The translations under genes and the position numbers were made by a program. A stretch of 64,000 nt of DNA, from NCBI GenBank assembly GCA_965153455.1, contig OZ234495.1, positions 14,876,875 through 14,940,874 of the forward strand, written 5' to 3'. Below the pieces are notes generated by a model. The model ran no database searches. It had not been told where the DNA came from and saw only the letters and a list, made by a program, of their open reading frames with translations. This stretch comes from Sphagnum compactum. Its lineage: Eukaryota > Bryophyta > Sphagnopsida > Sphagnales. This document shows, piece after piece, positions 35,060 to 45,707 of this stretch; within the stretch, counting starts at the first letter, position 1, and every line of letters starts with the position of its first letter.

Positions 35060-38000
35060 CACACCTATAACCAAATAGAATTCACGGGAGATGTTCATCC
35101 CAATCTTGAACATGTTCAATTGTGGGAAAAAACACTATGAGTCCATGTTTTAAAGTCTTCACCACTCGTTCCACCATATCGTTGTATCTAGGCCACTGGG
35201 GTGTTGTATATTGGTGTATAATCCCGTAATTCCTGTAAAGCTAATCAAATTCAGCTACCCATTCTCCCCCATTGTCAGTCAAAATGTACTTAGGCATTCC
35301 AAATCTACAAATAATCTCATCTTCTAAGAATTTGGCAACAATCCTAACATCATGCTCTACAACCTGAGATCCTACCCATTTAGAATAGTGATCTATAACA
35401 ACTAGTAAGTACATGTTGCCATTGTATGTTTCTGGCAATGGTCCAATTGTGTTTAATGTTATCCAATAAAATTGATCCCAAACAGTAATACTTTTGAGTT
35501 CCTCAGGATCACTCCTAATGTTGCCAGTCCTTTTCACCATCTGGCTTTGTGTACAAGCATGAACAATCTTATGTACATCATCAATCCTATAATGTCAAAA
35601 GTAACATTTTTTTACTTCAGCAAGAATGCGTCCTTTTCCAAAGTGCCCAATTTCAAAATGCAGATCAAGGATAATTTGTTTGTGTTCATCTAGCTTAGGA
35701 ACAACCAAGCCATGGAACATTAATCTGTCATGGTCCCAGCTATGTTACAGGATCATCTTCCTAATTTTAGCAACTTCCCTTAAATCACACTCATCACATA
35801 TTTGTCCACCATTCAAGATTGCCATGGTTTGCTCATCTTGCCACACATCTATATTCTTGGCATTCCTCCATTCGTAGTGCATCTTTGAATCAGTCTTATT
35901 CCCATCATAATTATCCTCACCCACCATAGCCTATGCTTCATCTATAAGTTGCAAACGCATCAAAATGTTCCAACGCTCATTCCTTCTTCTTTTGAAGGTC
36001 AGGTCCTCTATTCTTCCTCCTCCATTTTTGTTTTGGATTTCCACAAATATCATAAGAGCATCAATACTTGTAGTGTTTGTTGCCTCTTCCACAAGTTCAA
36101 CCAGGACCAATTGGTTGATAAGATTTCTACTATCCAATTGTTACAAGATTTCTCCTATCTTGGAGCTTCTTTTACTTGTCCAACGTATTTTTCCTACATC
36201 ACTTAGATGTTGCATCCATACATAATCCTGAATCTTTTTTTGGAAATCATCATCATTTGCATTATCCACTAGGTTTCTACTTAGAGCATCTGCATTAGTA
36301 TGTTTAGAACTAGGACAATGCGCAATCTTGAAATTGAAGTCCTACAACATGTTAATCCATCTACCCCTTCTTTCATATGCATCAAAAACATTGGCCAACC
36401 ACTCCAGAGGTTTGTGGTCCGTCCTCGTAGTGAAATATTTTTGTGCAGATATTATTTGTAGTGCATAATCCCCTAGATTAAGGCGTAGTATTCACCCTCC
36501 ATGGGGTGGAACCTCTTTTGCACTAGTGATAGAGCCTTACGAGCATATGCCATTACTCGTTTAAACCTTCCTTCCTTCTGTGACAGAACATCACCTACTC
36601 TTTTAGTTGACCAGTCAGCATAAAAAAAAAGGTTTTAGTGAAGTTTGGCCTAACCAAGATTGGTGCCTTCACCAATGCATCCTTCAAAGCATTGAACGCA
36701 ATTTAAAATTGTGGTGTCCACATGAACACAACAACTCTTTTTGTAAGTTCAGAAAAAGGGATGGCAATGCGAGAATATCCCTTGATGTAGTTTCAATAAT
36801 ACCCTGTGAGACCTAGAAATGCTCTAACATTAGTAACAGAGATTGGCACTAAGTATTCAGTCATTGCCTTCACTCTCTTTAAGTCAGGTTGTGTGCCTTC
36901 CCTACTCACTATATGACCTAGGAATCTAATGTTAATCTTGGCAAACTCACATTTGTTAAGGTTCAATTTTAAGTTTACTTCCCTAACCTTTAGAAGCACA
37001 AATTTCAGATGCTCCAAGTGAGCCTCCCAAGTTCTGTTGTGAACATTAAGGTCATTAACAATATCTTCAAAACTTTGTCCATGTACTCCCCAAATATCTC
37101 TATCATGGTTCTTGAAAGGTGTTGGCGGCATTCTTCATGCTAAAAGGCATAACATTCTAGTCAAACAAACCGGATTTTGTCATTCAAAGTTGTCTTCTTC
37201 ACATCTTTTGGTGACATTTTTTATTTGCCAAAAACTAGAGTGTAGGTCAAGAGCAAAAAACCATTGAGATTTCCCTAGTCGTGTAAGAACATCATCAACC
37301 AATGGCATCATAAATGCATTTCTTCTAGTCTATAGATTCAATGGACAGTAATCACCACAAAACCGTCTATTGCCATCCTTCTTTACTTGGAATGTGACTC
37401 TACACGCACATTATGAGGAACTTGGTTTCATTTTCTTTAATGAAACCAAAGCATCTATCTGCGCTTTACTTCCGCTTCTTCCCAGAAACATAACCTACTT
37501 GGTGTGGTGCGACAGGGTGGAAAGCCTTGTGTATCAACAGTGTGTTCTCCTATATTGCAATAACCAAGCTCTCCTTTATTCCAAGCAGAGACATCCTAAA
37601 ATTGATCCAAGAGATCCCATAGTTGCTTACCTTTTTCCTGGTCAAGGGTTGGATCAACACTGATCTTTGTTTTAATTTCTTCCCAATGGCCATCACTATT
37701 ATCATGATGACTAACTACTGGTTGTTGCTTTGCTTGCCTTTCAATTTTACTTGTATCCAATTGAAAGATTCTTAGATAGTGATTTTGTTGTTGATTCAGG
37801 AATATGTTATTCCTTATTTCCTCCTCTTCTATAGCACACTTCATCCAATCTCCAAAATCATCAAAGTCAGACAAATCTCCAAACATAATATTGTCATTCT
37901 GATTTTCAACAAATAGGTTTATGATTTGAGCAAGTCCTTCCTGTCTAACCATGTCCTCCATTCCATCATCCTCCATTTCCTCTAAGATGGTCCCCACCTC

Positions 38001-38620
38001 TTGCAAATCCACCTTTGTTGTTTGAAACATTTCAGTGGAATCCAATTGACCATCCTTATCATAAGATGCTTCCTTGCTGCTTTTAGAATTGTTCCATTTT
38101 ACATCGTCATCTAGACCTGACTCATCAATACTGATGGTTGTGTTTTGCATTTTCTTTTCCAAATTCTTTATGTTGTTATGTTGTGTTTTGTCCTTCACAA
38201 CCTACAACATATTAACCATGTTCAATGGTAACACTTAAATGTTGTTCCCAAGTCCCTGTTTCACTTGGATTATGCCCTTCTCTACATCTACTATTGTTCC
38301 AATTTTTATCAAGAAGTCTAATCCAAGAAGTAAGTCATAATTATTAGTATCCACAACCATGAAGGTCATCAGGCATTAGACTTTTCCCACTTTCACTACA
38401 ATTTCATTAATCATGCCAAATGTTTGTGTTACTACCCCTGAGGTAGTTTTATAAGACTTCGTACGTGTAACCAAATGCATGATCCCTAACTCTTGTACTA
38501 CAGTTGCTGACATCACCAACATTGATGTTGTTGTGTCCACAAGTCCTTCAACCAAATTGTTGCCAACACCTACCAACAAATGCAGAGTCTTGCTTCTACG
38601 ATTCTTGTTGATGCATATTC
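35060..38620 (-). pseudogene. Ty3/gypsy pol remnant (protease, RT, RNase H, integrase)
   Basis: Protease, about 38,600-38,280: GLVDTTTSMLVMS replaces the usual Asp-Thr-Gly active site, and YDLLLGLDFL follows. A 200-codon open block (38198-37596) is an acidic linker ending in QLWDLLDQF, which leads into RT. RT, about 37,400-36,730: NRRFCGDYCPLN, PLVDDVLTRLGKSQW, FALDLHS, then VNDLNVHNRTW in place of the expected x-x-Asp-Asp box, and LNKCEFAKINIRFLGHIVS, VRAFLGLTGYY. RNase H, about 36,540-36,280: YFTTRTDHKPLEWL and TNADALSRNL. Integrase, about 35,600-35,230: HKIVHACTQ, TIGPLPETYNG, VVIDHYSKW, YILTDNGGEW; the first catalytic Asp reads Asn (LNTIGPLP). Several stops and frameshifts separate the blocks. 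Confidence 0.88.
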
Positions 38621-38960
38621 TACGAATTACAGGTGCTTAGTCTGACCTCAACAAATTTGCTAACTTTAGATTGTCATCCCTTTTCTTCTGAACCAACTTA
38701 ACCAAACCTTCCAAGCATTTTAATTCGCCTGGTATTGACAGAATGGTCTCCATTGGTGACAAGGAAATTTTTTCTTTGATGAAGTGTGTTAAAAATTTTG
38801 ACCGAACATTTCCTTCCTTCATAACATTTGAAGTGCCAAAACTTGTTGTTCGGTCCTTTGCTTCCTCTGCTTCTGGTGCTTGCATCTCTATTAGCAGTCG
38901 CCTTTTGGGAATTCTAGTTCTAGAAAATATATTATGCTTATTCCCACACAGTCTGTTTAG

Positions 38961-40942
38961 CTACTCTAATGTCGTTGCTTCATCATCCATAAGCACTTCA
39001 AGATCATTGTTTACGACTGAATGTGATTTCACCTCCTTCCCTTTCTTCCAACATTTGTTTTCAGTGTGACCCATCCCTGTATAGTAACCACATCTAAGTC
39101 CACAATTTTTTGTCCTATGTGGAAGACCACATTTCCCACATTTAGGTTTCAAGTCCCTAATCTTCGGACAAAATTTAGTAACATGGTCAACTGCATTGCA
39201 TATTTGGCACACTGTTGACGTGCTAGTTCCAGGAGATCCAATTCCAAATCCTGATGAAGTACTTTGTTTGAAAAATTTATAAGTGATTCATTCAAAGCAT
39301 TGACTTGCTTTTCCACTATAACCTAAGTAATAGCTCCTAATCTTGCTCTTCCTTCAACAATTCATATGGGGTTTCTCCCAACTCTACTAACACTTTTTCT
39401 ATCTCCAAAGCTACAGCCAACAACTCATCCATACTTTTATAGTCCCTCATCACACAAAGTTTTTGATTTCAAGGCGCAACTTGGAAAAAAATCTTCTCTT
39501 TTGCTCAACATCCTCCAACTTGCCCCTTGTAAATAGCCTTTCCAACATGTCATGGTAGGTTTGAACTATTTGTTCTGGTTCCTACTTTATCTAGTCCAAC
39601 TCAGCCCTTATCTTTCCCTTATCCACTGTACCATACTTCAAAAACATGGCAGCCTTCATGGATGGCCAATTTGCAAGAGCAACTACCAACTTCTTATATG
39701 AATCCTTTGGCTTTCCTCATAGATTCAACCTACCAATCTTGAACATTTTATGCTCATGTATTCCCTTAACTTCTGCTGCAATCTTTAACCTTTCCACCCA
39801 ATCATGTACATCTTCAAATTTTTTTCCCCATAGAAGTTCATCCATGCCCTTTGGGCTTGTCATCTTGAGATACTCGTTATGTCCACTGCTTTTTTAGTCA
39901 CTGCATATAAAGACTAGAATTTGTGTTCTCTTGATCAAAGTCTAAAGCAAAATCAATGTTCTCTAAATTATCCTTAACCCATACATTTCCTTCATTCAAA
40001 CTCTAGCTTAACATTCTTGAAATTGTCCTAAAATGTTCAACCCTAATCATTCTCTTTCTTACCCTAAACATAATTTCCATCCTAGGCAAGTAGAATCTAA
40101 CATGTTGATCGGTTTTCAATGATCCATGGATCCAAATATCCCCTAATCTAGGCACAGGCTTTCCATTTGCAAGATCAGGTACTTCAAAATTAAATAGAAA
40201 GGGATCGGGGCAATTATCTGTCATGGGATTTTTTTCAAATGTATGAATCATCTCCATCCATCATACATTTTAGAATTAGTTTACTTCAATACAACTATAA
40301 TTCATGTCTAGGGTCATCATTGACGACTACATATGATCCAACAAATAGATGATGGGATTCATACTACATTCTTTCATCATGTTCATAGTTCCAAAACTAC
40401 TTCCCATTAATATTCTTTCCCAATCGCCAAACCAAAACCTTTGATTGTGCGCTTGAATGTTCAATCCTAACTATTTTGTCACCAATATCAAATAACACTT
40501 CGATTCCTGGAATGAAGAACCTCACACAATGAGAAGGTGAACTTGCAACCACTAGTATCCAAAGACCTCCTACCTTAGGTATTGAATCAACTTTTTCAAA
40601 CACCTCAATAATCAATTGATTGGACAAAAACAAAAGAAAAGTAATATCTGTGATGGTGTCTAGCAACTGTGGTCCAATTTCCTACTCCATGTCCTGTCTT
40701 CAACCACACTTGAACCCTCGTATACATGATAGTATGGGTAACAAGTAATGCCAAATCCCCTACTTTTGCTTTGGGTTGAGTCCAACGATACTCACCACAC
40801 CAAACCATTGGAGCCTCAAGATAACTACTCCTTTTCTAGGTAGAAGGTCATACCTGGGAAATGGATGGTCAAACTTACAAATGGTTAAAATTTCTTCCAC
40901 GTGTTGAACATTTCGCAATTGATCCTCTATTGTTTGGTTCAT
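38961..40942 (-). pseudogene. Ty3/gypsy gag remnant with repeated N-terminal module and several zinc knuckles
   Basis: The probable gag start is ATG 40942 (MNQTIEDQLRNVQHVEE), about 95 bases after the primer site. Two related blocks follow: about 40,590-40,400 (IPKVGGLWI, HCVRFFIPGIEVLF, IVRIEH) and about 40,185-40,005 (VPRLGDIWI, HVRFYLPRMEIMF, MIRVEH). A capsid-like part, about 39,900-39,350, includes VEQKRRFFSKLRLEIK. The nucleocapsid end (39212-38961) has CQICNAVDHVTKFC, a perfect C-x2-C-x4-H-x4-C knuckle; CGKCGLPHRTKNC, a near match; and CGYYTGMGHTENKC, where the second Cys is replaced by Tyr. Stops and frameshifts break it throughout. Confidence 0.8.
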
Positions 40943-41037
40943 TGTGTTGTGACATTATCCCTTATCCCCAACATCACCAATATTCAACATTATCCACCAT
41001 ATAACCAAAATCTGTGAATGCCCAACAAGCCCTACTC

Positions 41038-41048
41038 CTCTGATACCA
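41038..41048 (-). other. Primer binding site, initiator tRNA-Met type
   Basis: On the minus strand TGGTATCAGAG, the usual complement of the 3' end of plant initiator tRNA-Met, lies five bases after the LTR end. It fixes the orientation and the inner limit of the 5' LTR. Confidence 0.9.
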
Positions 41049-41053
41049 AAAAA

Positions 41054-41995
41054 TGGGGCTTGGTCAATTCCCAAAAATCATATTGGATACACATCAATAA
41101 GACATACTCATAATACACAGAATCTATAGATCTATTATTTGATCCAACAACTTTCAATGTTACATTCCCACAAGATCTGGATGTCCAAAGATCATCACTT
41201 CACTAAAGCTAGGTCTACGAGGGGCAAGTCTCTCCGATTTCTCTCTCTTGAACTTCAACTAACCAATTTGGCATGTCTAGAATTACTTTCAATGTCAACA
41301 CAACCCAACAACAACAACCTTAGAGCAGGAGAACCAGATTCACCCACACAAATTTCATCATAATCACTAATAATAATACAATTTTGGCACCCAACTATGC
41401 CTCCAAAAGACATAGGAACCCAACCGTAGAACTTTGACTCACCACTTGCTTTATAGTATTGATTAAGGAAGTTTGACAAATGCTGCCATTTGCTCATTGA
41501 AATAAACTTGACAACCCACTTGAGTATTGTAAGCACACATTCAGAGGTCCCAGCTTAATGGGTACTCTCCTCCTTCACACAAAATAATCAACATCCCCAA
41601 CACAACAATCGTTCACATGCTCCCTTGCTACTGGTTGTTCACGAAACCCCTAAAATTTTCATCATCCCCCTGATCATTGACCTATCTATGTAATGCATTC
41701 TTTCTGAAAGCCAATACTTAGCTTCCAAAATTAATGTCTCCTTATAGTCACACCACTCCCATGCTCCACAGCTTGCATCATTTTCCATTCAAGAAAAAAA
41801 CAACAAACATTATAATAATCCCTAAACTTTTGCGTACAATTAACAATGAGCTTATCACCACCTCAAGGTTTCCTCCTAGAAACCTTTCTGTGAATGACAA
41901 GATGACAAAACAACAAACGATTTTTGGCACCATGAATCAGATGGGGATGATCTTGTCTAAACCCTAACATCTCTCATCCATAATTTTCAGTTACA
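41054..41995 (-). repeat. 5' LTR of the Ty3 element
   Basis: About 942 bp; in element orientation it starts TGTAACTGAAAATTATGG and ends GACCAAGCCCCA next to the primer site, so it has the usual TG...CA ends. Its first 286 bases match the left LTR. A 30-base segment at 41656-41685 recurs inverted at 34062-34091. Confidence 0.85.
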
Positions 41996-43782
41996 ATACC
42001 AGTTTTAAATCAGTTGCAATAGGCCAGCAGGTATATAGCTGTGTGAGGTGGGTACTTGGGTTTGGAGGGTTAGAATCACAGGTTTCAATTCCAGTTAGTA
42101 AAAGACCAAATCCAAACTGGATCTGATTTTTGGAACTGGAATCAGGGTTTTCATTTTTTTCAAACAACTGGAACTGAAACCAGACCACCAACACCCTTTT
42201 CATTCTTGCAGTTCAAAGTCAACAAGGTCTGTTAAATAACTCGCCCATTGACCCTAAACCCTGAACACAAAAACAAATGGTTAACAAAGAAATTGACCAC
42301 AAGCCACTTACTACCCAACATAAATTCAGTTTCACCTACTGACTAACTAACGCCATGTAATTAATTACCTAAGTATTAAGTAGCTGCACATAGCCTTTGC
42401 CTGCTTTGCACATAAGGGGTTTTTGCATTAATTCCTAGCTTGATATATACTACCCAGATTTTTCTCTCTTTATATAGAAAACTCTGGATACTCTAGGTTG
42501 ACAAAATAAAGCCTATCTTAAAAGCCTGGGTAGATGGGAGAAGGGGTTGCAACAAGTAGCTAGCTAGCTTGCCATTGCAGGTAATCTAATCATGGGATCT
42601 TAGGTTTTGCTGCAGAGTGCATTTTATGCTTTGCTACTTGATGGCAGCTTCTTCTGTTGCTACTGGCTGCAATTGTGGTACTAGTACTGACCTAAAGTTC
42701 CTCAGGCTATATACTTAACTCAGTGTCTTTCTTCTCTGGATTCTTCTGGTGTCTTTGTGCATGACTACCAACCAACAAGAAAGTATGTTTGTTTGGCCTT
42801 GCCCACGAAGGCAAGGATATTGTGTTTAGATTCATTATAGAGTATAGTAGCTTAAGGGATTTTGGCCCCCCTAGGTAGTAGTAGTAGGTCTATTTTTATA
42901 CCAGGAGTTTTGAAAGATGATATTTTGGCTTGTGTTAAAACTTGAGATTAGTTCCAGAGTTATACTATGTTGAAGGATTTTGGTTTCTTTTAGAGGCTTT
43001 TTTGAAGATTATAGTTTTGCATGGTGAAATATTTGAGTTTCCATAATTCTTCTTTTGCCTTAAGATACTTTTAAATGTAGATGGCAAGGCCACACAGTGT
43101 GACACACCCCTTGTTTACTTGAGAGAGAGAGACAGACAGAAGAGATGATTGTCTTATTAAATAAGAGCATCTTCACCATGCTGCTACTGGCCACTGACAA
43201 GAAGAGTGGGCTCTACTAATACAGAGAGTCAGGCATGTCCCCACAAGAGTGAATCAGCATCCACCAGCACACCATCCAGAATGGATGATATGTGGACAAG
43301 AATACATTTTTTTCATTATATTCCTGCCACCATAACTAACCATGGTTAACCATTGTTATTGGCTATGTACAGTATTATCCATCCACCCAACTAACTAGTA
43401 ATCACTAATTGCCTTCACTACTTACCTACCTAGATAGTAACCACTTACATTCCTCATGTAAATTACCTATAATACTTACCCACTTAATTATGCACTAGGT
43501 AGTTACTAGTTACTTAAATAGTGTGATGGGGAATTAAGAGGGTTGTTATGATACATTACGTTGTGCTTTGCCGATTTTTCCATGCTTTTTGCTTCATGTC
43601 TTATCTTCTGGTATTTTATTTTCTTTTAAATGAGTGCGAAATGGAATAATCATAACTTTATTATTACCTGCTCTACACCACTTGCAGCATGATAATAGCT
43701 ACTAATTGGATAAGAAATAGCATAATTGTTTTTTTTAATGGTAATAACTCTTAGTGTCGTGTAGTAGTCCTCTTCACATTTT
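41996..43782. other. Non-coding DNA right of the Ty3 element
   Basis: No coding region recognised. A phrase at about 43,250-43,285 (AGCATCCACCAGCACACCAT) resembles the terminal repeat of the element at 63,185, so a relic of that family may lie here. Bases 43,370-43,510 are rich in TAGGTA/TACCTA-like words. Confidence 0.5.
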
Positions 43783-43814
43783 AGGACAACCCCATAATAG
43801 GGCTAGCTTCCTTG

Positions 43815-43848
<34 letters not shown>

Positions 43849-43941
43849 TTGGGAAGCAATAACAAGCTAGGACAACCCCATAATAGGGCTAGCTTCGTTG
43901 CATTATTACTATTATTATTATTTTGGGAAGCAATAACAAGC
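43783..43941. repeat. Tandem duplication with (ATT)n tracts, tail of a SINE
   Basis: Two units, 43783-43868 and 43869-43941. Each runs from AGGACAACCCCATAATAGGG through a (ATT)n tract to TTTTGGGAAGCAATAACAAG. The first has about 11 ATT units and the second about 6 with one change. Unit bodies are almost identical. Confidence 0.9.
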
Positions 43942-44100
43942 CAACCCAACCTGATAAGTGGTAGGTACCCAAGCCAAGCTCACCACTAGCAGAGGGCTGG
44001 CAAGGCTTTCACCTGCACACCAATGGGGTTTGAACCCAAAACCTTTTTGAGGTGCCAATGGTCCCAGACAGGGTCTATTCCACAGAGCCATATCCCCTGG
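43923..44100 (-). mobile_element. tRNA-derived SINE (head and body)
   Basis: On the minus strand TGGCTCTGTGG (44090-44080) is one base from a canonical tRNA A box, and GGTTCAAACCC (44036-44026) fits a B box. Start-to-start spacing is 54 bases, slightly more than in a tRNA but common in SINEs. The body ends in a (AAT)n-type tail, here duplicated. Flanking target duplications were not resolved. Confidence 0.65.
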
Positions 44101-45176
44101 GGTACCTTGCCTCCTTTTGAGATGGGTCAGTTTATAGCTGCCAAAAAAGAACAACACTGTCTTCCAACCTTCCTTCCAAATGATTAGAAATCCCCAGCCA
44201 GTTTTGACTGGGTACTGTAGTACCTTTTCAGATTCGGCACTAATTATATTATTTTCAGTTTTGCCAAATATTTTTTTTAAAAACAAATCTTAATGTCAAA
44301 AATCTTAAAAATTCAGTGGCCCTCCTCTAAACGCACACTGACATCAAATAGCCTAATCTGAAGTACAACACATACTTTGTGAAAGCATATCTGATTTTAT
44401 TATATTTATTCATTATATGTCAAAAAAAAATTAATCAAAAATTGTGGTGCGAAAACAGAAATTTCAAATTATATTAATTATTCAGCACTACTGTGCCAAA
44501 CCTGAAAAGGTACTTTGATATATTGATGAAACCTTGATATGTAGACTGGTTGTAACCAAAAAAAAGGGTATTGATGGAAAATATAGATTATTAGCAACAC
44601 ATGGCCAGTGTACAAGAATGTGTCCAAAGCTGGAACAAATCACACCATCTCATAATCAACATTATCTCAAAACTTACCTTACATTCTTATGATTCCTACC
44701 TGATGACTAATTTTACTTTACTTAAGATTAAACAAGCAACCTACTTGCATGAAATAATCAAATCATTTTGGATTTCTATTCATTGTCTATCTTGATTTTT
44801 CATATAGGATCACAGTTACATCTAGTCTACAAATCCTTTTCAGAACATTTAGATTTTTGTAGTAGGATGACTCAACAACTTATGATTTGAACAATCGACC
44901 CTTTTCCCTAACATTTGATAACAACTAGCTTAAATTATCTTTTTAAAGATCTCAACAAAAGAACGTCTTGACAAACATAACCACAATCTCCCAAAAATTG
45001 TCCCCTTGAATAAATACACCATGAATTGAACCCAAAGCTAGTAAATAGTTTCCTAGGAAAAATGAAGCTACACTCGGAGCTCCCACATCAACAAGTACTC
45101 ACTTTCCCTATCCATGTATAACATTTCAAATCCTTTTCACAAAGTCAAATATACAAAACTTGAACTTCTGATGCCA
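44101..45176. other. AT-rich non-coding DNA
   Basis: If the LTR relic at 45,177 is real, this is where its internal region would lie (minus orientation), but I cannot read any gag or pol motif. Nothing else is supported. Confidence 0.45.
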
Positions 45177-45707
45177 TGAATAGATCAACCTTCATAATTT
45201 CCTAGAGCCTATCATTAGCTCCACCAATGCCATTAATGACCTATTCAACTACAATTCTCCAACTACAAAATCCCTTACATTATGGACAATTTGAAAATCT
45301 ATAGTTAGACAACTTGCAACTTCACATCTTGGGCATTCTTCCTTTCAATGCAACAATATCCTATTCAAATAATCACATTGAAAACCCAAAACCAAACACA
45401 ATAAACCAAAAGATACTTAACTCACCAAAGGTTGTTCCATTTATCCTCAACCTTGTAACCTTTGTAACATAACTCCAACCAATCCACCATCATCCACATT
45501 CCATGAGAGAACAACAAAAAAAAGAAAAAATTGTAAAGCACATCCCAAAAGTCTCACACCGCCATAATTAAGCACCATCTCCATCGCTCCACCACAAACT
45601 AGCAAACAATCCATTAAATGATGAAAGATAAAAGAAGATATAGTTTTTGACACCTAGATAGAGACATGGTGTTCCTCTTTCACACCTTAAACCCTGACAT
45701 TGATACA
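45177..45707 (-). repeat. Possible LTR of an older retroelement
   Basis: Next to the low end, the minus strand reads TGGCATCAGAAG, a degraded tRNA-Met primer site. The other end reads TGTATCAATGTCAGGGTTTA on the minus strand, like the start of the Ty3 LTR with its TGTTAGGGTTTA. It also shares TGGGCATTCTTCCTTTCAA (at 45,330) with DNA beside the left Ty3 LTR (34,201). These three points support a related, more decayed LTR of about 530 bp. Confidence 0.4.

Larger units (their letters stand above)
34270..41995 (-). mobile_element. Decayed Ty3/gypsy LTR retrotransposon
   Basis: Read on the minus strand it has 5' LTR (41995-41054), primer site (41048-41038), gag, protease, RT, RNase H and integrase remnants in that order, then a partial 3' LTR. 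The order RT, RNase H, integrase identifies Ty3/gypsy. Many stops and frame changes, and lost catalytic residues in protease, RT and integrase, show it cannot move by itself. LTR divergence is clear by eye, so insertion is old. The 5 bases beyond the right LTR are ATACC; the matching left duplication could not be confirmed because the left LTR end is lost. Confidence 0.9.

Noticed and set aside
35949-36225. Plus-strand open frames of about 85 codons
   Set aside because: They overlap the Ty3 pol remnant on the opposite strand and have no domain.
36280-36305. GAGCATCTGCATT near 36,284 as a MITE end
   Set aside because: It is the complement of the NADALSRN coding motif of the RNase H-integrase linker in the Ty3 element.
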